Below, piece by piece: positions 5,656-10,762 of a stretch of 10,762 bases of DNA. Position numbers and translations under genes: made by a program. Below the pieces are notes generated by a model. The model was not told the DNA's origin and did no database searches. It saw nothing but the letters and a program-made list of their open reading frames with translations. This stretch comes from an uncultured Spirochaetaceae bacterium (lineage in GTDB: Bacteria > Spirochaetota > Spirochaetia > Treponematales > Treponemataceae). Position 1 is the stretch's first letter; each line of letters begins with the position of its first letter. Where the stretch lies: NCBI GenBank assembly GCA_902796985.1, contig CADBRC010000150.1, forward strand, positions 1 to 10,762, in the 5' to 3' direction.

Positions 5656-7293
5656 TTACTCCTGTACTGCCGTTGTTTTTTTCTCAATCGAGAAGAAGCT
5701 TTTTAGCACCCTGCCGGCCTTATCGTATTTGTAATCATACAGGTAGACTACATCCACCCCTGGCCGGCCAGTTTCGTAGACTATCATGTCGCCCTGCTCG
5801 TTGTATTCATAGCGGTCTTCCACTGTCTCAGTGCTTCCTGTTTCAGGATCTATTCTGACAGACAGATGGCGGATGTTGTTTCCGTTTTCATCATACTCAT
5901 ACCAATTCTCATCGTCGTTCAACCAGCGTTCGTGCAGCAGACGGCTTGCACCGTCGTAATCTTTCCACACCTCACGGCCGTCGTTATAGCGTGTATGTAT
6001 TTCGTTTCCGCCGTCATACTCGGACCAGTATTCGTAATCATAATCGTCATTCCCGATTGAATGAAAGTGGATGATGTTCCCTAAGCCGTCATATTCGGTA
6101 TATCGTGTAAACTGATTTGAGTTCTTGTAGCGCACGATGCTGCCTTCGTATGAAGTCCAGCTCTCAAAGTCTCCTGTCTCGTTTGTGCTTCGGTAATGGA
6201 TTTCCTTGCCTTCATCATTGTGCTCGCGCCACATTTCCCATCCGTCGTTGTCCCATCCGTGCGTAGCCAGTCCGCTTGCATCGTCATATTCATACCAGGT
6301 TTCCATCCCGTCGCTGTCGTATTCATGTGTCAGAAGACCGCTCTTGCTGTCATATTCGGACCACAGCTCATACTTTTCAATAAGATCATTGTAGTATACC
6401 TCCCGGTTTTCGGCATCGAATTTTTTTCTGTAGTCTTCCGGTTCTTCTTCATCGAAATTCTTGTGGTACACACAGTTGCCGTTCTTGTCATATTTGTTTA
6501 TCTCGTTTATGAACCAGGGGTGCAGCCTCATCTCGCCCGGAACTTTTCTGAACGTAATCCGACGCATATCCCCATTGTACCAAATGAGTGTCAAAATTGA
6601 AAAAGGAATGGCACACACAATCCACAACGTTGTGCTGACAACTTTTATTTTCTTGGAATAATTGGATTTGCACACAATGGCAACATGAAAAACCGTGCGG
6701 ATCAACAGGATGGCAAGGCCAATCAGCATTAGGGGTCTGCAAAAGAACATTCCCACGCCAAACAGAATTATGCTGGCAAATGTGAGAAGATTTTTGAGAA
6801 TTATGAAATGCAGGGCGGAAGAACTTTTTAAATCCGGCCTCGCAAGTTCCAGCTTTTCTTTGATCGCATCAAATCCTGTCAGATAAGATGAAATGGTCAG
6901 CCTCTGAAAGCCTTTGGAAACAATTTTCAGCTGTTTCCTGTCCCTTATGCCGGGGAGTGTGAGAATGCCTGTGATGTCCTTGAGAAGGATCTTGCTGCTG
7001 ATTAGCTTCTTGCCTGGAATTCGGTATTCTATGAATTCGTCCGTCAGCTCCAGCTCCGCTCCGTCATACTGCTTCATGTTTATTCTATAGCACAAGACCC
7101 CCATAAGAGCTGTAAGTGCAACGAAAAAGCCGAGAATATCGAATGGAAAGGGGCTGTCAGGGGTAAGCAAATAATTTACGGCAAAAGGAACAGCCAATAA
7201 TAGAACTGCTGCATACAGAACATACAGGGCAAAGAACAGGATGCTCCGTCTGATGTATTCTCCCTTCTGCGAAGGATCGTTTTTATAAACCAT
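5656..7293 (-). CDS. Membrane protein with PH-like domain and C-terminal YD-like repeat domain, function unknown
   Basis: The protein has 545 residues. I recognise the parts but not a named family. Two hydrophobic segments (about 17-43 and 51-69) are followed by a soluble stretch at about 73-155. That stretch resembles bacterial PH-like domains: LELTDEFIEYRIPGKKLI, a DITGI strand, then an FDAIKEKLEL end helix. Three more hydrophobic segments follow (about 160-184, 187-208, 217-239). From residue 266 to the end come about 12 units of 19-30 residues with the pattern W-x-E-Y-D-x-x-G-x-x-I-H, rich in Tyr, Trp, Asp and Asn. Topology is uncertain. Positive charges after TM2 and TM4 place the PH-like part inside, and five segments would put the repeats outside, but Arg/Lys after TM5 argue against this. 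The start ATG follows AGGA (7307-7304) at 10 bases. The stop lies 6 bases before dihydroorotase. The DNA is AT-richer than both neighbours, which suggests a different origin. The repeats may bind carbohydrate or protein; this is a guess. Confidence 0.75.
   Translation of the reverse strand: MVYKNDPSQKGEYIRRSILFFALYVLYAAVLLLAVPFAVNYLLTPDSPFPFDILGFFVALTALMGVLCYRINMKQYDGAELELTDEFIEYRIPGKKLISSKILLKDITGILTLPGIRDRKQLKIVSKGFQRLTISSYLTGFDAIKEKLELARPDLKSSSALHFIILKNLLTFASIILFGVGMFFCRPLMLIGLAILLIRTVFHVAIVCKSNYSKKIKVVSTTLWIVCAIPFSILTLIWYNGDMRRITFRKVPGEMRLHPWFINEINKYDKNGNCVYHKNFDEEEPEDYRKKFDAENREVYYNDLIEKYELWSEYDSKSGLLTHEYDSDGMETWYEYDDASGLATHGWDNDGWEMWREHNDEGKEIHYRSTNETGDFESWTSYEGSIVRYKNSNQFTRYTEYDGLGNIIHFHSIGNDDYDYEYWSEYDGGNEIHTRYNDGREVWKDYDGASRLLHERWLNDDENWYEYDENGNNIRHLSVRIDPETGSTETVEDRYEYNEQGDMIVYETGRPGVDVVYLYDYKYDKAGRVLKSFFSIEKKTTAVQE
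5658..5663 (-). promoter_or_regulatory. Ribosome-binding site of dihydroorotase overlapping the upstream stop
   Basis: AGGAGT reads on the minus strand from 5663 to 5658, 8 bases before the dihydroorotase ATG at 5649. Its last base is the first base of the TAA stop codon (5658-5656) of the repeat protein, so translation of the two genes is probably linked. It supports the chosen dihydroorotase start. Confidence 0.75.
5704..6498 (-). repeat. Tandem YD-like protein repeats (about 12 degenerate units)
   Basis: Units begin near residues 266, 291, 312, 334, 356, 380, 399, 424, 444, 465, 495 and 521 of the membrane protein. The common core is an aromatic residue, x, E/K/D, Y, D, then a small turn (often G-N or D-G), a hydrophobic pair and His/Tyr, then an acidic loop ending in W or Y. 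Units diverge at DNA level, but some stretches are nearly identical. For example, 6013-6027 and 6349-6363 (both coding W-S-E-Y-D on the minus strand) differ at one base in 15. The pattern resembles RHS/YD repeats in spacing and in Y-D-G-N content, but lacks the canonical wording and any RHS core. Confidence 0.75.
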
Positions 7294-7332
7294 TCTCAGT
7301 ATATCCTAAAAGCCCTGGCGCAATCTTACTGG

Positions 7333-8190
7333 TTACGCGTCCGCTATCTTTTGGAATTTCACTCCGCCGGCGGTCAGGTATGCAAGCTCCGTGTATCCGG
7401 CCTGCCGTGCGGTCTCAAGGGCCTGATCGTACGCGAAGTCCAAATTGCTGCTCTGGTGCGCGTCGGAGTTTATCGTGACGGCTACATTCCGCTTGTTCAG
7501 GAGGGAGAGGAAAGCCGGGGAGGGGTAGGGGCTGTCCAAGAATCCCCGCGCCATTCCGCCCGTGTTTATCTCTACGATGACTCCTGCAGCCGCAATCGCA
7601 TCCGCCGTTTTCTCCAGCTCCGCCTTGTACCAGTCTTCGTCCTCGCTGAACAGCGGCTGTGCGCCTATGGAGTTCTGCTTGCGGACAAGATCGGCGTGCC
7701 CCAGTATGGTGAAGGTACTTTCCTTGAGCATCTGCCGCTCGCTTTCAAAGTAAGCCGTGACCGCCCGCCGTATGTTCCCGCCGAAGTATTTCCCGATTTT
7801 CTCCCGGGTCTCCTCAAGCGGGCCGTCCGCCTCAAAGTTGCCGCCGTCGCCGATAACGTAATGAACTGAGCCTATGATGAAGTCCGGCGAGAACTGGGCG
7901 TATTCTTTCATGTCGGGCTTGCAGAGTCCCGGTATGTAGTCCGCCTCAAACCCCCTCAATATCTCAAGCTTTCCCCGGTAGGCTTCCTTGAGCCTGTCGG
8001 TCTCGTTGACGTAAGCCTCATATCCTCCGGGGGTTATGTGGATGTGCCAGTCGTCGCAGAAGGGGTACATCGCGTGGGAGCTGAAACCGAGGATTTGGAA
8101 TCCCTTTTGGGCTGCAGCTTCCGCCATCGCTTCCGCGCTTTCTTTTCCGTCGCAGAACTGCGAGTGGGTATGGTAGTTCGTCTTTATCAT
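7333..8190 (-). CDS. PHP-family phosphoesterase, histidinol-phosphatase-like
   Basis: This 285-residue cytosolic metal-dependent phosphoesterase belongs to the PHP superfamily, closest in appearance to HisK-type histidinol phosphatases, which remove phosphate from L-histidinol phosphate in histidine synthesis. Metal-ligand motifs are seen in order: NYHTHSQFCDG (His7, His9), GFSSHA (His39), GFEADYIPG (Glu82), IGSVHYV (His110), LGHADLVRK (His165) and INSDAHQSSNL (Asp243, His245). EINTGG (207-212) is also typical. Length matches the family. Its ATG overlaps the kinase stop as ATGA (8190-8187) and has no good ribosome-binding site, so translation probably depends on ribosomes finishing the kinase gene. 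No other his genes are in the window, so a different phosphoester substrate is possible. A PHP domain of a DNA polymerase is excluded by length. Confidence 0.88.
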   Translation of the reverse strand: MIKTNYHTHSQFCDGKESAEAMAEAAAQKGFQILGFSSHAMYPFCDDWHIHITPGGYEAYVNETDRLKEAYRGKLEILRGFEADYIPGLCKPDMKEYAQFSPDFIIGSVHYVIGDGGNFEADGPLEETREKIGKYFGGNIRRAVTAYFESERQMLKESTFTILGHADLVRKQNSIGAQPLFSEDEDWYKAELEKTADAIAAAGVIVEINTGGMARGFLDSPYPSPAFLSLLNKRNVAVTINSDAHQSSNLDFAYDQALETARQAGYTELAYLTAGGVKFQKIADA

Positions 8191-10139
8191 AGCGTGCTTT
8201 TCCAGTTCTTTATGATGTTCTTGAGCTTGAGGTAGTCTAGCGCGAATGCCGTCCTGCGGTCATCGAAGGTCTTGGTGTCCTTCGCCATTGCAGCCCGCTC
8301 CATCTCCTTTGCCGTATCCCGCAGCTTGTGCGCACTGACAGACGCGCTGCTTCCTTTGAGCGTGTGCGCGTCGAACCTGAGCTGGCTGAAGTTCAGTTCA
8401 GGCTCGGCAAGTTCCTTCTTTATCTTCTCCAGAAGCTTCTGCGTCTGCTCTTCATATTCTTCTATTATCGAAAGGGCGAGCTGGGGGTCGCCTCCTGCCG
8501 TGTTCATGAAGTCCGCAATGTCCCACATCTCGGAGGCAGTGTTGTTCATCTCTGCGAGGTTGACGATTGTCTTGGCCTCGGGAATCAGCAGGACGGTATT
8601 CCATTTTTCCAGCATCTTCTTGACGGCATCGCGTTTGTACGGCTTTATGAGGATGTCATTTATGCCCATCTTGGTATACTCGCGGATGTCGTCGGGGTCG
8701 TCGTTCGCGGTGCAGGCGATGATGATTCCCTTGTAGCCTCCGCTGCGTATCTCTTTGGTCGCGTCTATGCCGTTTTTAATCGGCATGAAGATATCCATGA
8801 AGATGATGTCTATCTGCGGGTTCCTGGCAATCCTGTCCACGGCCTGCTGCCCGTTCTCGGCGAGGGAGACCGTCGCACCGTACTTCTCCAAGAAGGTGTT
8901 GAGCAGCTTGCGGTTCACCGGATGGTCTTCGGCGATGAGAATGGAAAGCCCCTTCGCTATGCCTGCTTCACTTGCGCGGGCAGCCTTCTTCCGCACGCTC
9001 CGCTCTATCTCGTCCGCCGTGTACTCGGTACGGCTGAATATGGCGAGCAGCCGGTCCCTCTTGATGGGCTTATAGATGTAGCCGTCAAAGAGGTCCAGCA
9101 TCTTCATCCTCGCATCCTTTCCCATCTGGCCTTCCGCAACGGTCAGGTAGAGGCGGAGGGGAGTGATGGCAGTGGACTTGCGTATCGTGCTGGCGACGCT
9201 CCATCCGTCTATGCGGGGCATGAGCATGTTGATGAAGGCGATGTCGAAAGGTTTCTTGTCCTCGGAACCATTGGTCAGCTTGTTCAGCACTTCCTGCCCG
9301 TTCTCCGCCGTTGCGATGTTTTTTATGCCGAGGGATATCAGCTTCTTGGCGAACGACTTGGCGGCGAGTCGGTTGGGGTCGGCTATGAGGATCCGTGCGT
9401 CCGTGGGGATATAGTCCGGCACGGGCTTCTCCAGATCGAAGTCTGCCTTCACGAGCGGAAGTGAGAACCAGAAGTTGGACCCTCCGGAGGGGTTACTCCG
9501 TATTCCGATTTTACCGCCCATTACCTCGACGAGGTTCTTGCTTATTGTGAGTCCCAGGCCGGTACCCCCATACTTGCGGGTCATGCTTGCATCCACCTGG
9601 AAGAAGTCGTTGAAAATAAGCTTCTGGTTTTTGGCGGCCACGCCTATTCCGCTGTCTATGACCTGGAAAAAGAGGTTGTTGTTCTCCACCGAAAGCTTGA
9701 CGTAGATGTAGCCCTTTGCGGTGAATTTGACCGCATTCTTGACCAGGTTCAGCAGTATCTGCTGCACGCGGGTGGGATCACCCATGATGTTCCGCTGCAT
9801 GGAATAGTCTATGTCGGTGATGATTTCTACGCCCTTGCTGAATGCGTCCATGCTGACCAAATCGACAACGTGTTCGGTCAGCTCAGAGATGTCGAAGGGA
9901 ATGCTCTCAAGCTTGAATTCCTTGGAGCGGATTTTAGTGAAGTCCAGCACGTCGTTTGCAAGCTGCAGAAGGACGTTCGCACTGAACTCAATCTGCCTGA
10001 CGTACTCGGTTTGCTCCTTGTCCAGTGCGGTATCGTCCAGCAGCTCCGTCGTACTGATGATTGTCTGGATGGGCGTCCTGATTTCATGCAGGGTACTGGC
10101 CAGAAATCGGCTCGCCGTCTCCAGTGAGTTGTCGCCCAT
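8187..10139 (-). CDS. Soluble hybrid histidine kinase: HisKA, HATPase, degenerate receiver, receiver, HPt
   Basis: The protein has 650 residues, no membrane segment and no N-terminal sensor; the HisKA helix begins almost at residue 1. Domains: HisKA 5-75 (STLHEIRTP, phospho-acceptor His18); HATPase 115-230 (N-box NLVKNAVKFT with Asn135, DSGIGV, GGTGLGL); receiver-like 247-370, in which the phosphorylation site is Asn304 (FINMLMP) rather than Asp, though YKP Lys357 is kept; intact receiver 398-512 (Glu404/Asp405, Asp449, Thr477, Lys499); HPt about 540-650 (FDAHTLKGSS, His592). This suggests a phosphorelay His18 to Asp449 to His592, then to a separate receiver. The receiver protein encoded just upstream is the obvious partner. 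The ATG sits two codons after that protein's amber stop and in the same frame. The only SD-like AGGA is one base from the ATG, so translation depends on re-initiation or the two are one split protein. The signal and final output are unknown. Confidence 0.9.
   Translation of the reverse strand: MGDNSLETASRFLASTLHEIRTPIQTIISTTELLDDTALDKEQTEYVRQIEFSANVLLQLANDVLDFTKIRSKEFKLESIPFDISELTEHVVDLVSMDAFSKGVEIITDIDYSMQRNIMGDPTRVQQILLNLVKNAVKFTAKGYIYVKLSVENNNLFFQVIDSGIGVAAKNQKLIFNDFFQVDASMTRKYGGTGLGLTISKNLVEVMGGKIGIRSNPSGGSNFWFSLPLVKADFDLEKPVPDYIPTDARILIADPNRLAAKSFAKKLISLGIKNIATAENGQEVLNKLTNGSEDKKPFDIAFINMLMPRIDGWSVASTIRKSTAITPLRLYLTVAEGQMGKDARMKMLDLFDGYIYKPIKRDRLLAIFSRTEYTADEIERSVRKKAARASEAGIAKGLSILIAEDHPVNRKLLNTFLEKYGATVSLAENGQQAVDRIARNPQIDIIFMDIFMPIKNGIDATKEIRSGGYKGIIIACTANDDPDDIREYTKMGINDILIKPYKRDAVKKMLEKWNTVLLIPEAKTIVNLAEMNNTASEMWDIADFMNTAGGDPQLALSIIEEYEEQTQKLLEKIKKELAEPELNFSQLRFDAHTLKGSSASVSAHKLRDTAKEMERAAMAKDTKTFDDRRTAFALDYLKLKNIIKNWKSTL
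9226..9232 (-). other. Degenerate phosphorylation site in the first receiver of the hybrid kinase
   Basis: The codon at 9230-9228 reads AAC (Asn304), where an active receiver has Asp before the hydrophobic-Met-Pro turn (here N-M-L-M-P). The acidic cluster is also reduced (IADPNR keeps one Asp). The conserved Lys357-Pro is kept, so the fold is probably intact but not phosphorylatable. Such pseudo-receivers usually act as docking or regulatory modules. Confidence 0.8.
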
Positions 10140-10142
10140 TTC

Positions 10143-10145
10143 CTA
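10143..10145 (-). other. In-frame amber codon separating receiver protein and kinase
   Basis: On the minus strand the order is receiver C-terminus (ISGANTGF), TAG, GAA, then ATG of the kinase, all in one frame. Without the TAG the frame would give one long protein: N-terminal region, receiver, HisKA, HATPase, pseudo-receiver, receiver, HPt. A receiver placed directly before HisKA is a common fused architecture. Confidence 0.7.
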
Positions 10146-10762
10146 AAAACCGGTGTTCGCGCCGCTTATCGCCGACAGGGCCGTCTGTATGATGACCTCG
10201 GGCTTCTGCGGCTTGAGGATGAAGTTTGCAGCCCCCAGAGATATTGCGTCTGTAACGTACTGCTTTTCGGTCGCCTGGGAGTAGACCAGTACGGGAGAAG
10301 CATACTTCTGCCGCTGCAGGTTCCTGAGTACGTCCAGACCGTTCATGTTGGGGATGAAGATGTCCAGAATAACGACATCGAACTCCTTGCCTTTCAGATC
10401 ATTCAGGAAGGTTACGCCGTCGCTGTATATCGTAATCTTGGCCTTTACCCTGTCAAAGGTACCGACGAGGATTTTCTGGGAGACCGGGTCGTCGTCGATT
10501 ATGGCAACCCGCATTATGTCACCCTCGTCCCAGCTGCTCTTGGCTGTCCCGCCGTAGTCGCTGGAGAAGCGCATGTCTATGTCGTTTTCGGGCAGCTCCT
10601 TGTTGGGAATAAGGATTCGGTGCAGGAGGGGATCCTTGCTTTCCGAGATGGCGAAAATCTCCAGCAGGGGGTTCAGCACGGTGTTTATGTCATCCGTAAT
10701 CTCTATGCCCTTGTATTCCTCATGACCGTCTACGAAGTCTTTGAAGAAGGAGTCGTTCGTCA
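10143..10762 (-). CDS. Response-regulator receiver protein with unrecognised N-terminal region (partial at window edge)
   Basis: The frame is open to the window end, so the true start may lie beyond it. GTG at 10679 or ATG at 10514 are internal options. The last 123 residues are a complete receiver: MRVAIIDDDPVSQKIL (acidic pocket), VVILDIFIPNMNG (phospho-acceptor Asp in LDIFIP), VYSQA (Ser switch), FILKPQKP (conserved Lys). About 80 residues before it (from FFKDFVDGHEEY to SSWDEGDI) have normal codon use and no stop. I do not recognise them; they could end another domain. ATG 10514 is preceded by GAGGG about 7 bases away and starts exactly at the receiver, so a receiver-only product is possible. 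No output domain follows. The TAG stop at 10145-10143 is in frame with the kinase ATG, with one GAA codon between. Likely role: phosphorelay partner of the kinase, or its detached N-terminal half. Confidence 0.8.
   Translation of the reverse strand, partial: TNDSFFKDFVDGHEEYKGIEITDDINTVLNPLLEIFAISESKDPLLHRILIPNKELPENDIDMRFSSDYGGTAKSSWDEGDIMRVAIIDDDPVSQKILVGTFDRVKAKITIYSDGVTFLNDLKGKEFDVVILDIFIPNMNGLDVLRNLQRQKYASPVLVYSQATEKQYVTDAISLGAANFILKPQKPEVIIQTALSAISGANTGF

Noticed and set aside
5704..6498. RHS/polymorphic toxin or contact-dependent inhibition system
   Set aside because: The YD-like repeats are few and short. There is no RHS core motif, no variable toxin tip and no immunity gene; the next gene is dihydroorotase. 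The N-terminus is a multi-pass membrane part, not a secretion module.
5704..6498. CRISPR array, because of regularly spaced similar sequences
   Set aside because: The similar stretches are short, imperfect and in coding phase, with no constant direct repeat and no unique spacers.
7298..7326. Second leaderless promoter (TATACT at 7303-7298) in front of the repeat-protein gene
   Set aside because: No -35-like hexamer lies 16-18 bases upstream (AGATTG region), the ATG would fall before the expected start point, and an AGGA motif at proper spacing supports normal initiation.
8328..9464. Plus-strand open frame of 378 codons opposite the hybrid kinase
   Set aside because: The minus-strand kinase has five recognisable domains. 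The plus-strand translation shows none.

Overview
The window looks like chromosomal DNA of a fairly GC-rich spirochaete, most likely a Treponema. This placement rests on gene content: a spirochaete-like prolyl-tRNA synthetase tail, an M18 'aminopeptidase 1', an MBOAT/SGNH pair, a multi-domain hybrid kinase, and a protein built from tyrosine/aspartate-rich repeats of a kind I recall from Treponema. It is an inference from recalled family resemblance, not a database match. No tRNA, rRNA, CRISPR array, insertion sequence or phage gene is visible.

Left part, plus strand (1-4303). The C-terminus of prolyl-tRNA synthetase ends at 201. A 115-base gap follows, with a GC-rich hairpin and then a near-consensus sigma-70-type promoter (TTGCAA, 17-base spacer, TATAAT). 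The promoter sits so close to the next ATG that the mRNA is predicted to be leaderless. The presumed operon is M18 metallo-aminopeptidase, MBOAT acyltransferase (AlgI/DltB-like), and a membrane-anchored SGNH/DltD-like protein. The last two form a typical O-acylation pair that would move an acyl group across the inner membrane onto an unidentified envelope glycan or glycolipid.

Right part, minus strand (10762 down to 4312). Five closely packed genes probably form one transcript whose promoter lies outside the window. In order of transcription they are: a receiver-domain protein with an unrecognised N-terminal region, cut by the window edge; a soluble hybrid histidine kinase (HisKA, HATPase, degenerate receiver, receiver, HPt); a PHP-family histidinol-phosphatase-like enzyme overlapping the kinase by ATGA; a membrane protein with a PH-like domain and about 12 YD-like repeats; and dihydroorotase. 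The two transcription units converge, with only 8 bases between their stop codons at 4303/4312.

The points most worth a second look are: (i) the composite membrane/PH-like/YD-like-repeat protein, AT-richer than its surroundings and lying between two ordinary metabolic enzymes; (ii) a single in-frame amber codon separating the receiver protein from the sensor-less kinase, so that the two may be one split (or read-through) protein; (iii) the leaderless promoter of the aminopeptidase; and (iv) the orphan MBOAT/SGNH pair. None of these proves a new system.
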